A DNA stretch of 64,000 nucleotides from assembly GCF_030406325.1 (NCBI RefSeq), contig NZ_JAUEQY010000035.1:46530-110529 (forward strand), written 5' to 3'. The notes beneath the pieces were generated by a model. That model searched no databases. It saw only the letters and a program-made list of their open reading frames with translations, and was not told where the DNA came from. This stretch comes from Actinomadura sp. DC4. GTDB taxonomy: Bacteria > Actinomycetota > Actinomycetes > Streptosporangiales > Streptosporangiaceae. Shown here piece after piece: positions 8,085-18,256 of the stretch (positions are counted from its first letter, which is position 1; every line of letters starts with the position of its first letter). The position numbers and the translations under genes are program-made.

Positions 8085-8872
8085 GCATGGCCGCCGCCTC
8101 CCACTGCCCGCCCGAGTGGCTGGACCTGCGCGAGGGCGCCGACGCCGACGCCCGCGCGACCGCGCTGCTCCCCCCGCTGCGCGCGTACCTCGGGGACACC
8201 GAACGCCTGGTCGTGCACGACCTCGGCTGCGGCACGGGCTCCATGGCCCGCTGGCTCGCGCCCCTGCTCCCGAACCCCCAGCACTGGGTCATGCACGACC
8301 GCGACCCGGTGCTGCTCGCCCGCGCGACCGCCGGGCCGGGCGTCACGGTGACGACCGACTGCGGGAACCTCGCCGACGCGGACCTGACCGGCGCCTGCCT
8401 CGTGACCGCCTCGGCGCTGCTGGACCTGCTCACCGCCAAAGAGATCGGCGGGCTCGCCGCCGCGTGCGCCGGACGCCCGGCGCTGCTGACGCTCTCGGTC
8501 ACCGGCCGGGTGGAGCTGACGCCGGCCGACCCGTTCGACTCCGTGGTCGAGTCCGCGTTCAACGCCCACCAGCGCCGGGTCGCCGCGGGCCGGTGCCTAC
8601 TCGGGCCGGACGCGCCCGAGGTCGCCACCGCGGCGTTCGAAGGCCACGGCATGGCCGTACGGGGGCACGAGAGCCCGTGGCGGCTGGGTCCGGACCGGGC
8701 CGAGCTGATCGCGGAATGGCTCACCGGGCGGGTGGCCGCGGTCCGCGAGCAGTGGCCCGACCTCGCCGTACGGGCCGAGGCGTACCTGGATCGCCGGCTC
8801 GCGGCCAACGCGGCCGGTGAGCTGCACGTCGTCGTCCACCACCGCGACCTGCTCGCGCTGCCGGGAGCGTGA
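8081..8872 (+). CDS. Class I SAM-dependent methyltransferase
   Basis: The 263-residue protein has motif I HDLGCGTGSMARWL near residues 46-60 and motif II VMHDRDPVLL. The ATG at 8081 overlaps the previous stop (ATGA), indicating translational coupling with the glycosyltransferase. The N-terminal PPEWLDLRE is typical of small-molecule methyltransferases in this cluster type. The substrate is probably the glycosylated intermediate made by its neighbours (inference). Confidence 0.83.
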   Translation: MSMAAASHCPPEWLDLREGADADARATALLPPLRAYLGDTERLVVHDLGCGTGSMARWLAPLLPNPQHWVMHDRDPVLLARATAGPGVTVTTDCGNLADADLTGACLVTASALLDLLTAKEIGGLAAACAGRPALLTLSVTGRVELTPADPFDSVVESAFNAHQRRVAAGRCLLGPDAPEVATAAFEGHGMAVRGHESPWRLGPDRAELIAEWLTGRVAAVREQWPDLAVRAEAYLDRRLAANAAGELHVVVHHRDLLALPGA

Positions 8873-8877
8873 GCGCG

Positions 8878-9870
8878 ATGAAGCGACTCTGGCCATGGCT
8901 GCGGATCCTCATCGGCATCGGCATCCTCGCGCTGCTCGTCTGGAGACTCGGCAGCGGGGCGTTCCTGGACGGGCTGCGCGTGATCGACGGCCCGGCGATC
9001 CTGGCCGCGCTCGCGATCGGCCTGGTCACCACGGTGGCGAGCGCCGCGCGCTGGTGCCTCGTCGTACGCCGCCTGGGCCTGCGGCTCTCGCTGTGGACGG
9101 CCGTCGCGGACTACTACCGCTCGGTGTTCCTCAACACCGTGCTGCCCGGCGGGATCCTCGGCGACGTGCACCGCGCGGTACGCCACGGGCAGGACGCGGG
9201 CGATGTCGGCCGGGGCGTGCGCGCCGTGGTGATCGAGCGCACCGGCGGCCAGGTGGTCCTGGCCCTCGCGGGTGTCGCCGTGCTCCTCGCCCGCCCCGGT
9301 ACGGTCACCGAGGTCCGGCACGCCGCGACGCCGGTGGCCGTCGCCGTGCTGTGCGCGGGCGTCGTCGCGTTGATCGCCGCGATCGGCCTGGCCCGGCGCA
9401 CCGGGATCTGGCGGCGGCTGGTCACGCCCGCGCTGACCGACGTTCGCCGGGGGCTGCTCGCCCGCGACACGTGGCCGGGGGTCATGGGCCTGTCGGCGGT
9501 CGGCCTGGCCGGGCACCTCGCGCTCTTCCTGATCTCCGCCCGCGTGGCCGGGTCGGCCGCGCCGGCCACGCGGTTGCTGCCGCTGATGGTGCTGGCCCTG
9601 TTCGCGATGGGCCTGCCGGTGAACATCGGCGGCTGGGGCCCGCGCGAGGGCGCCACGGCCTGGGCGTTCGGCGCCGCCGGGCTGGGTGCCGCCCAGGGGG
9701 TCACCGTCGCCGTGGTGTACGGGGTGCTGACCTTCGTCTCCGGCCTGCCGGGCGCCGCCGTGCCTCTGCTCGGGCCCGCCCGCCGCGCCTCGGCCCCGGC
9801 GGTACGGACGGCCGAGAACCCCGCCCACGCCCGTGGCGGCGAGGTCGTACGCGCCGGCGGCCGGTTGTAG
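8878..9870 (+). CDS. Lysylphosphatidylglycerol synthase TM-region family membrane protein (flippase-like)
   Basis: About eight hydrophobic segments in 330 residues match the AglD/MprF N-terminal membrane domain (UPF0104), with the conserved region FLNTVLPGGILGDVHRA and the late motif NIGGWGPREGATAW. There is no cytosolic synthetase domain, so the likely role is lipid or glycolipid flipping or scaffolding, not lysine transfer. The ATG at 8878 is preferred because GGGAG lies 10 bases upstream; a GTG at 8869 overlapping the previous stop is possible. It is the last gene of the operon and suggests that the product crosses or sits in the membrane. Confidence 0.8.
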   Translation: MKRLWPWLRILIGIGILALLVWRLGSGAFLDGLRVIDGPAILAALAIGLVTTVASAARWCLVVRRLGLRLSLWTAVADYYRSVFLNTVLPGGILGDVHRAVRHGQDAGDVGRGVRAVVIERTGGQVVLALAGVAVLLARPGTVTEVRHAATPVAVAVLCAGVVALIAAIGLARRTGIWRRLVTPALTDVRRGLLARDTWPGVMGLSAVGLAGHLALFLISARVAGSAAPATRLLPLMVLALFAMGLPVNIGGWGPREGATAWAFGAAGLGAAQGVTVAVVYGVLTFVSGLPGAAVPLLGPARRASAPAVRTAENPAHARGGEVVRAGGRL

Positions 9871-9877
9871 CGCCGCC

Positions 9878-10600
9878 TCACATCCGGGTTCGGCGGCGGG
9901 GGCAGGCGCGGGCCCGGGCGAGGAGGGTGCGGAGCTCCACCACGCCGTGAGCGGGGTTGCGCAGCGGGGAGGGGAAGGCCAGCCGTACGTCGTGCGTGCC
10001 GCCGGCCCGCTGCAGCCGGAGCACCACGCCGTAGCGGTCCAGGCGCAGCGGGTCCACCCGCGTGACGCCGTTCAGCAGGCGTGCGTCGACCAGCTGCGCC
10101 AGCAGCTCGATGGCGTCGCTGTGCGCGCCCGCGAGGTGGGTCAGGATCTCCGCCTCCGTCTCGGCGAGCGGGTCCGGCTCGGCGACCGCGAACTCGTCCG
10201 GGTCGACGTCGACCCACTGACCGCCGTGTTCGAGCTCGACGGTCGCCGCCTCGAAGCTCAGCGGGGTCAGGTCCGGCTGGGTCGCCGGGCCGCCGTCGGC
10301 GAGGGCGATCCAGCCGCCGAGCACCACGCGGGCACGGATCCGGTCCGGTACGGCGACCGGCGCCACGTCGGTGAACTCGATCGTCGCCGTCACGTCGCCG
10401 TACGGCGACGCGGCGACCTCGCTGCTCAGGTGCGTCTCCGACGGGACGTTCAGCAGCAGGCGGCCGGGCGCCTCGAGCGAGTGCAGCCCGACCAGCTCGA
10501 CGCGATGGGCCTCGGTCGTCAGGGTCAGGGACCTCGCCGCCGCGAGCACGGAGCGGACCAGTTCGGCCGCGGTCGGCTCGGGGGATTCGATGGCGGACAT
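9878..10600 (-). CDS. DUF2470-domain protein, iron-box controlled
   Basis: This is 240 residues. The first ~100 have a split-barrel-like pattern (VELVGLHSLEAPGRLLLNVP) and the C-terminal part (ILTHLAGAHSDAIELLAQLVDA followed by a beta region) fits DUF2470, a domain found with haem-utilisation proteins. AAGGAGG lies just upstream of the ATG. It diverges from rpsD with only 50 bases between, and an IdeR/DtxR-type box covers both promoters. A role in haem or iron metabolism is plausible from the domain and the box. Confidence 0.75.
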   Translation of the reverse strand: MSAIESPEPTAAELVRSVLAAARSLTLTTEAHRVELVGLHSLEAPGRLLLNVPSETHLSSEVAASPYGDVTATIEFTDVAPVAVPDRIRARVVLGGWIALADGGPATQPDLTPLSFEAATVELEHGGQWVDVDPDEFAVAEPDPLAETEAEILTHLAGAHSDAIELLAQLVDARLLNGVTRVDPLRLDRYGVVLRLQRAGGTHDVRLAFPSPLRNPAHGVVELRTLLARARACPRRRTRM

Positions 10601-10614
10601 CCAGCCTCCTTAAG

Positions 10615-10633
10615 TAAGGTAAGCCTAACCTTA
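10615..10633. promoter_or_regulatory. IdeR/DtxR-type iron box shared by DUF2470 gene and rpsD
   Basis: TAAGGTAAGCCTAACCTTA matches the 19-bp consensus TTAGGTTAGSCTAACCTAA at all but three positions and is nearly palindromic. It lies 18 bases before the S4 start and 15 bases before the DUF2470 start, overlapping both initiation regions. Repression by iron-loaded IdeR/DtxR is expected. Confidence 0.8.
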
Positions 10634-10650
10634 ATCACTTGGAGGCCTTC

Positions 10651-11259
10651 GTGAACAGATCACGGCCGAAAGCCAAGCGCTCCCGCGCGCTGGGCATGCC
10701 GCTGACGCCGAAGTGCGTGCGGTACTTCGAGCGCCGCCCGTACCCGCCCGGCGTGCACGGGCGCGGGCGCAAGCAGCAGTCCGACTACAAGACGCGCCTG
10801 CTGGAGAAGCAGCGACTGCGCGCGCAGTACGACGTGAGCGAGCGGCACCTGCGCCGCACGTTCGACCGCGCGACGCGCGCGGCGGGCAAGACCGGCGAGG
10901 CGCTGCTGGCCGACCTGGAGACCCGGCTCGACGCGCTCGTCCTGCGCTCCGGCCTCGCCCGTACGATCTACCAGGCCCGGCAGTTCGTCAGTCACCGGCA
11001 CATCCAGGTCGACGGCAGGCGGGTCAACATCCCCTCCTACCGCGTACGGCCGGGCTCGGTGATCACCGTCGCCGACAAGAGCCGGAAGATGACGCCGTTC
11101 CTGGAGGCCGCGGCGGGCGCGCACGCTCCCGAGCACGTCCCGGCCTACCTCCGCGCCGACCACACCGCGCTCGTCGCGCAGCTCGTGCGCCTTCCCGAGC
11201 GGCACGAGATCCCGGTCCGGTGCGACGAGCAGCTCGTCGTGGAGTACTACTCGCGCTGA
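10651..11259 (+). CDS. rpsD: 30S ribosomal protein S4
   Basis: The 202-residue S4 has the actinobacterial zinc-free N-terminus ([14 protein letters not shown], then [20 protein letters not shown]), an S4 RNA-binding domain at about 90-155 ([20 protein letters not shown]) and the C-terminal [17 protein letters not shown]. The cysteine-type zinc site of the other S4 class is absent. The GTG at 10651 has a perfect GGAGG six bases upstream. It stands alone, away from the alpha operon, behind an iron box shared with a DUF2470 gene. Whether it is the only S4 gene or a conditional paralogue cannot be decided here. Confidence 0.92.
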   Translation: MNRSRPKAKRSRALGMPLTPKCVRYFERRPYPPGVHGRGRKQQSDYKTRLLEKQRLRAQYDVSERHLRRTFDRATRAAGKTGEALLADLETRLDALVLRSGLARTIYQARQFVSHRHIQVDGRRVNIPSYRVRPGSVITVADKSRKMTPFLEAAAGAHAPEHVPAYLRADHTALVAQLVRLPERHEIPVRCDEQLVVEYYSR

Positions 11260-11795
11260 CCCCGCAGCACGGGCGGCACGGGGGCGCCGAGGTACCCCAG
11301 CAGGTCGGCGAGCCGGTGGTCCAGCTCCCGGCCGACCTCCGCGACACGGGGGTCACCGAAACTGGCGAACTTCGTGCTCGGCTGGTCCACGGCGAATCTC
11401 GTCGTGCCCTCGGCGTCCTCGTAGACGACGGTGCGCAACGGCGCGTACATCATGATCGCCGGCTCGTGGGTGTACATGCGCTGGGCGATCGTGTGGTTGC
11501 CCATGAGGTACTCCACGCACTTCCAGCGGTCCCCGGCGAGCCGCATGACGGCCGTCGCGTCGAACTCCCAGTAGCGCATGAACACGTGCGGCGCGCTCTC
11601 CTCGGTCACCCGGAGGACCTCGCTCCAGGAGGCGCCGTCCCGTACGAACTCATAGAGCCGCCCGGCGTCGAACGCCGGCACGGCACGTTCGTACCGCTCG
11701 CGGAAGTCGCCGAAGCCGGCGCCGACCGCGACCTCCAGCCGGCGCACCTCGTGGGCGACGGTCCGTACGAGATCCGGTGAGGGCAACGTCATCAT
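11247..11795 (-). CDS. DUF302-family protein (182 aa)
   Basis: The core [34 protein letters not shown] is the DUF302 signature. The N-terminal 60 residues are helical. DUF302 proteins are small cytosolic or periplasmic proteins of uncertain function. Two adjacent ATG codons (11795 and 11792) are possible starts, with GGAGTGGAG before them. The 3' end overlaps rpsD by 13 bases in convergent orientation. Confidence 0.7.
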   Translation of the reverse strand: MMTLPSPDLVRTVAHEVRRLEVAVGAGFGDFRERYERAVPAFDAGRLYEFVRDGASWSEVLRVTEESAPHVFMRYWEFDATAVMRLAGDRWKCVEYLMGNHTIAQRMYTHEPAIMMYAPLRTVVYEDAEGTTRFAVDQPSTKFASFGDPRVAEVGRELDHRLADLLGYLGAPVPPVLRGQRE

Positions 11796-11909
11796 CTCCA
11801 CTCCGACACCGGAATCCCCCGGCGCAGGTCTCATACCCCGCTGACGTGCCCAGTCCTCCCCGCGGAGGGAACAACACCGAGGTCAGCCGCCCAATGCTGA
11901 CTTCACATC

Positions 11910-11928
11910 TTTAATCAAGGTAATTAAG
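11910..11928. promoter_or_regulatory. TTAA-type inverted repeat (possible ROK operator, distal)
   Basis: TTTAATC-N5-AATTAAG resembles the two 23-bp operators described at 11978 and 16877 but has a gap of nine instead of 13 between TTAA cores. It lies 50 bases upstream of the promoter and may be an auxiliary site. Confidence 0.35.
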
Positions 11929-11955
11929 AAGCCTTTCACCAGCACCGCCAGGCTC

Positions 11956-12000
11956 TTGACGGGTTCATTTTCCACAGGTTAAATCACGCCATGAATTAAG
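11956..12000 (+). promoter_or_regulatory. Promoter and putative ROK operator of the beta-helix gene
   Basis: A -35 TTGACG at 11956-11961, a 17-base spacer and a -10 TTAAAT at 11979-11984 form a good housekeeping promoter. The -10 is inside the inverted repeat GTTAAAT-N9-AATTAAG (11978-12000), which recurs in the same position at the ABC-importer promoter. Occupancy would block polymerase. The regulator is probably the ROK protein encoded nearby. Confidence 0.65.
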
Positions 12001-12075
12001 CCCCCGACCGAGGAGGTCTCCTCGGCCCCGCCAGCCGAAAACGATCTCCGCCCCTCCCGCCAGGAGACGAACCTG

Positions 12076-14235
<2,160 letters not shown>

Positions 14236-14242
14236 TGAGAGA

Positions 14243-14272
14243 CGCCGGCCGGGTGGCGGGGCCCGGCCGGCG
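14243..14272. terminator. Terminator hairpin
   Basis: An 11-bp perfect stem (CGCCGGCCGGG and complement) with an eight-base loop lies between the convergent beta-helix and P450 genes. Confidence 0.7.
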
Positions 14273-14328
14273 CACACGTCCCCGCCCAAGACCACGGTCC
14301 GCGCCCTCCATGGTGGGGCGTGGGCCGG

Positions 14329-15531
14329 TCAGGCGGGCACGGCCCGCCGTACGGGGAGGACGGCCAGCCGGTTGATGAGCAGAGAGGGCAGGCGTTCGAG
14401 GGTCCCGTCGGCCGGCTCCAGGTCGCCGAACCGCTCCAGCAGCCCGCCCAGCGCGATCCGCGCCTCCAGCCGCGCCAGCGGCGCACCCAGGCAGTGGTGG
14501 ATGCCGTGCCCGAACGCCAGGTGACCGGCCACCTCGCGGCCCACGTCGAACACCCCCGCCTCATCGAACCGCGACGGGTCGCGGTTGACCGCCAGCAGCG
14601 CCACGACGACGTTCTCCCCCGCCGGGATGAGCTGACCGGCCACCTCGACCGGCTCGGCGGTGATCGCCGGGATCGTCACCTGGGTCGGGGAGTCGAAGCG
14701 CAGGATCTCCTCGACCGCGGCGGGCAGCCGCTCCGGCTCGGCCCGCAGCAGCGCGAGCTGGTCAGGGTGGGCGAACAGAACGTTGACACCGTTGGCGATC
14801 AGGTTGACGGTCGTCTCGTGCCCCGCGATCAGGAGGAGATACACCATCGAGGTCAGCTCGTCCTCGCTGAGCCGGTCGCCGTCGACCGTGACCAGCGCGG
14901 ACAGCAGATCATCGGCCGGAGCGCGGCGCTTCTCGGCGGCGAGCCCGCGCACGAGCTCGACGATCTCCTCCGCGGCGTGGGAGAACGCCTCATACCCGGC
15001 GAACCGCCCGGCCAGCAGCGGACCGGCCCAGGCGCGTACGTCCGCGTGCGAGGCGGCCGGGACGCCCAGCAGCTCGCAGATGACCGTGATCGGCAGCGGT
15101 CCGGCGAAAGCGGTGATCAGGTCGGCCTCGCCGTCGGCGGCGAGCCGCGCCTCCAGCCCGTCGAGCAGGTCCGCGCAGATCGCCTCGATCCGCGGCGTCA
15201 GTCCCTCGACGCGGCGGCGCGTGAACGCGGCCGAGACGAGGCGGCGCAGCCGGGTGTGGTCGGGCGGGTCGGTGGTCAGCAGGTTGAAGGAGAGCGCGCG
15301 GAGCAGCTCCGGCGGCATCTCGTCGCCGAACGGCATGTGCGACGCACCGCTCCTGACCACGCGCGGGTCGGTCAGCACCGCCTTCGCCTCGGCGTGGCCG
15401 GTCACGACCCAGGCGTCCGCGCCGGTGGCGAGCCGCATCCGGTGCACCGGGCCCTTCGCGGACAGCTCGGCGAGCGCGCGGTGCCGCGCGCCTTCGGGGA
15501 CGGCGAGGAAGGGGTCGTCGGCGGTGGTCAC
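14329..15531 (-). CDS. Cytochrome P450
   Basis: The 400-residue class I bacterial P450 has the I-helix oxygen motif AGHETT near 238-243, the K-helix EEILR (ExxR) near 277, and the haem-binding loop FGHGIHHCLG near 342-351 with the cysteine ligand. The sequence resembles CYP105/107-type enzymes. It starts 15 bases after the ROK regulator's stop and is probably co-transcribed with it. No ferredoxin gene is adjacent, so redox partners must come from elsewhere. The substrate is unknown; the location next to sugar-use genes may be incidental. Confidence 0.93.
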   Translation of the reverse strand: MTTADDPFLAVPEGARHRALAELSAKGPVHRMRLATGADAWVVTGHAEAKAVLTDPRVVRSGASHMPFGDEMPPELLRALSFNLLTTDPPDHTRLRRLVSAAFTRRRVEGLTPRIEAICADLLDGLEARLAADGEADLITAFAGPLPITVICELLGVPAASHADVRAWAGPLLAGRFAGYEAFSHAAEEIVELVRGLAAEKRRAPADDLLSALVTVDGDRLSEDELTSMVYLLLIAGHETTVNLIANGVNVLFAHPDQLALLRAEPERLPAAVEEILRFDSPTQVTIPAITAEPVEVAGQLIPAGENVVVALLAVNRDPSRFDEAGVFDVGREVAGHLAFGHGIHHCLGAPLARLEARIALGGLLERFGDLEPADGTLERLPSLLINRLAVLPVRRAVPA

Positions 15532-15546
15532 GGGGGGCGCCTTTCG

Positions 15547-16803
15547 TCAGCGGATGGTGGTGGCGGACTCGCGGCCGCGGCCGCCGCGGCTCAGGAAGTC
15601 GGCGAGGGGGAGCGTCGCGGCCCCCACCGTGACGGCGTCCGGCCCGAGTCTTCCCAGCTCAATGGTGGTACGTTCGGCGGGATGACGGAGCGCGTACGCG
15701 GCCGCGGACCGGCGTACGGCCGGCAGGAAGTGCCGGCCGAGCAGCAGCCCCGCCCAGCCGCTGATGATGATGCGCTCGGGGTTGAAGAGGTTCACCAGAT
15801 CGGCGATCCCGGCACCGAGATACTCCGCGGTCTCATCCAGCAGCGCGACGGCCTTGTCGTCGGGGGTGCCCGACGGGCCGGGCGCCGCCCGGGCGAGCAG
15901 CGCGGCGAGCGCGCTCTCCTCGTCGTCCCCGCCCGGGTCGCCACCGATCTCGGCCCAGCGCTCCAGCACCGCCTCGGCGCTGACGTAGGCCTCCAGACAG
16001 CCGAGCGCACCGCAACGGCACTCGCGCCCGCGCACCTGCAGCGTCGTGTGGCCCCACTCGCCGGCGCTGCTGTGCGCGCCGCCGTACAGGCCGCCGTCGG
16101 TGATGATGCACGCGCCGACGCCGGAGCCGATCAGCGCGATGACCGCGTGCCGTGCGCCGCGCCCGGCCCCGAACCACACCTCGGCCTGGCCGAGGGTCTT
16201 GGCGCCGTTCTCGATGAACAGCGGCACCTCGGGCGGGAGCCCGGCGCCACCGCGCAGCAGCGACTCCAGCGGCACCGCGTCCCAGCCGATGGTCTGGCCG
16301 TGGACGACCGCGCCGCCGGGCGAGCTGCGGTCCACGATGCCGGGCACGCCCACGCCGACGCCGAGCAGCCGGTGCGCCGCGACGTCCGCGTCGCGCAGCA
16401 CGTCGGCGAGCGCGCTGCGGATGTGCCCGACGACCCGGTCGACGTCGTAGCCGTGCGCGGCGAGGGGGCGCTCGGCGCGGGCCAGCTCGGTCAGCGCGAG
16501 GTCGAACAGCTCCACGCGGATCCGGGTCTCGCCGACGTCGACGCCGATGAGGTACGCGCTGCGGCGCGCGACGCGCAGCAGCGTGCGCGGCCGGCCGCCG
16601 TCGGAGTCGACCGATCCGGCCTCCTCCAGCAGCCCGTCCGCGGTCAGCTCGGCCACGACGTTGCTGATCGAGCCCGAACTCAGCCCGGTGGCCGGGGCGA
16701 GCTCCTGCCGGCTGAGGGGACCGTCGAAGTAGAGCTTGCGCAGCACAGCCGAGCGGTTCGTGCGCCGAAGGTCGCGCACGGTCCGCTTCTCCCGATCACT
16801 CAT
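15547..16803 (-). CDS. ROK-family transcriptional regulator
   Basis: An N-terminal winged helix (LSRQELAPATGLSSGSISNVVAELTADGLL) is followed by a ROK sugar-kinase fold with the phosphate motif GVDVGETRIRV, ENGAK and the zinc motif CRCGALGCLEAY. The ATG at 16803 is favoured because GGGGAGG lies nine bases upstream; the ATG at 16812 would touch it. It diverges from the ABC importer. Two near-identical TTAA-type inverted repeats at the importer and beta-helix promoters are its likely operators, with release by a sugar. Confidence 0.9.
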   Translation of the reverse strand: MSDREKRTVRDLRRTNRSAVLRKLYFDGPLSRQELAPATGLSSGSISNVVAELTADGLLEEAGSVDSDGGRPRTLLRVARRSAYLIGVDVGETRIRVELFDLALTELARAERPLAAHGYDVDRVVGHIRSALADVLRDADVAAHRLLGVGVGVPGIVDRSSPGGAVVHGQTIGWDAVPLESLLRGGAGLPPEVPLFIENGAKTLGQAEVWFGAGRGARHAVIALIGSGVGACIITDGGLYGGAHSSAGEWGHTTLQVRGRECRCGALGCLEAYVSAEAVLERWAEIGGDPGGDDEESALAALLARAAPGPSGTPDDKAVALLDETAEYLGAGIADLVNLFNPERIIISGWAGLLLGRHFLPAVRRSAAAYALRHPAERTTIELGRLGPDAVTVGAATLPLADFLSRGGRGRESATTIR

Positions 16804-16853
16804 CCGGACCATCCTCCCCGATCACAATCACGCAACCTACCTGCCGCCGACTC

Positions 16854-16899
16854 TTGACGCGGATCTTCTGTCACGTCTTAACTCATAACCTAAATTAAG
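16854..16899 (+). promoter_or_regulatory. Promoter and putative ROK operator of the ABC-importer operon
   Basis: A -35 TTGACG (16854-16859), an 18-base spacer and a -10 TTAACT (16878-16883) lie upstream of the binding-protein gene. The inverted repeat CTTAACT-N9-AATTAAG (16877-16899) covers the -10, as in the beta-helix promoter. Both -35 boxes are preceded by CTC. Confidence 0.65.
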
Positions 16900-16932
16900 C
16901 TTCCTGGCCTAAGCCCCGGAGGGCCCCTGATC

Positions 16933-18246
16933 ATGCGCAGGACCTCGATCACCGCTGCTATCGCAGCCGTCTCCCTCGCCACCGCCGCCCTTGCCGGATG
17001 TGGCGGCGGGTCCGCCACCGGCAACGGTGGGAACAAGAATCCCAAGACACTCACCTACTGGGCGAGCAACCAGGGCAAGAGCCTGGATGATGACAAGCAG
17101 AAGCTCACGCCCGAGCTCCAGAAATTCGAGAAGCAGACCGGGATCCACGTCAAGCTCGAGGTCGTCGGCTGGCCGGACCTGCTGAACCGCGTCCTCACCG
17201 CCGCCTCCTCCGGCCAGGGCCCCGACGTGCTGAACATCGGCAACACCTGGTCCGCGTCCCTGCAGGCCACCGGTGCGCTGCTGCCCTTCGACGACAAGGC
17301 GTTCACGGCGATCGGCGGCAAGGACCGCTTCGTGGCCTCCGCTCTCGGGTCGACGGGCGCCGCGGGCAAGGCGCCCGCGGCCGTGCCGCTCTACTCCCTG
17401 GCCTACGGCCTGTACTACAACAAGAAGCTCTTCAAGGCGGCCGGCATCACCAACCCGCCGGCGACCTGGGCCGACCTGGTCGCCGACGGCAAGAAGCTGA
17501 CCGGTGGCGGCAAGTACGGCCTGGCCGTCGAGGGCGCGAACAACGCCGAGAACATCCACCACGCCTACATCTTCGCCAAGCAGCACGGCGGTGACTTCTT
17601 CGACGCGTCGGGGAACCCCACATTCACCTCACCCGGGGCGGTCGCGGGCGTCAAGCAGTACGTCGACTTCATCGCCAGCGACAAGATCACCGCGCCGGGC
17701 GACGCGGAGTACGCGCAGAACCAGTCGCTGCAGGACTTCGCCACGGGCAAGGCCGGCATGCTGCTGTGGCAGGCGGCGGGCGTCCAGCTCGCGCAGCGCG
17801 GCATGAAGGCCGAGGACTGGGGCGTCGCCCCGGTGCCGGTGCAGTCCGGGGCTCCCGGTCAGGGCACCAACGTCGACACGATGGTGGCCGGCATCAACAT
17901 GGCCGTCTTCAAGAACAGCCAGAACCAGGACGGGGCGCTGAAGTTCGTCAAGTTCATGACGAGCGATGAGGAGCAGAAGATCCTCAACGGCAAGTACGGC
18001 TCGATCCCGCCCGTCAGCGCGGCCCAGTCGGACCCGCAGTTCTCCAACCCGGAGCAGGCCGTCCTGCGCGAGGGTCTCGCCAAGAGCGCCGTGGCCCTCC
18101 CCCAGGTGCCGAAGGAGTCGCAGTTCGAGGACCTGGTCGGCACCGCGCTGAAGGACCTGTTCGCCGACGCCGCCGCAGGCAAGGCGATCACCACCGAAAC
18201 CGTCCAGAAGCGCCTCGAGAAGGCCCAGCAGCAGATGACGGGCTGA
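16933..18246 (+). CDS. ABC transporter sugar-binding lipoprotein
   Basis: This is a family 1 extracellular solute-binding protein of 437 residues. The lipobox LAGC puts the lipidated cysteine at 23, followed by a Gly/Asn linker. The mature part begins TLTYWASNQGKSLDDD and has the usual two-lobe pattern (LNIGNTWSASLQATGALLPFDD, PLYSLAYGLYYNKKLFKAAGI). It feeds the two permeases immediately downstream. No ATPase gene is in the locus, so a shared MsiK-type ATPase elsewhere probably powers it, as in other actinomycetes. Confidence 0.92.
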   Translation: MRRTSITAAIAAVSLATAALAGCGGGSATGNGGNKNPKTLTYWASNQGKSLDDDKQKLTPELQKFEKQTGIHVKLEVVGWPDLLNRVLTAASSGQGPDVLNIGNTWSASLQATGALLPFDDKAFTAIGGKDRFVASALGSTGAAGKAPAAVPLYSLAYGLYYNKKLFKAAGITNPPATWADLVADGKKLTGGGKYGLAVEGANNAENIHHAYIFAKQHGGDFFDASGNPTFTSPGAVAGVKQYVDFIASDKITAPGDAEYAQNQSLQDFATGKAGMLLWQAAGVQLAQRGMKAEDWGVAPVPVQSGAPGQGTNVDTMVAGINMAVFKNSQNQDGALKFVKFMTSDEEQKILNGKYGSIPPVSAAQSDPQFSNPEQAVLREGLAKSAVALPQVPKESQFEDLVGTALKDLFADAAAGKAITTETVQKRLEKAQQQMTG

Positions 18247-18256
18247 GGTCTGATCG

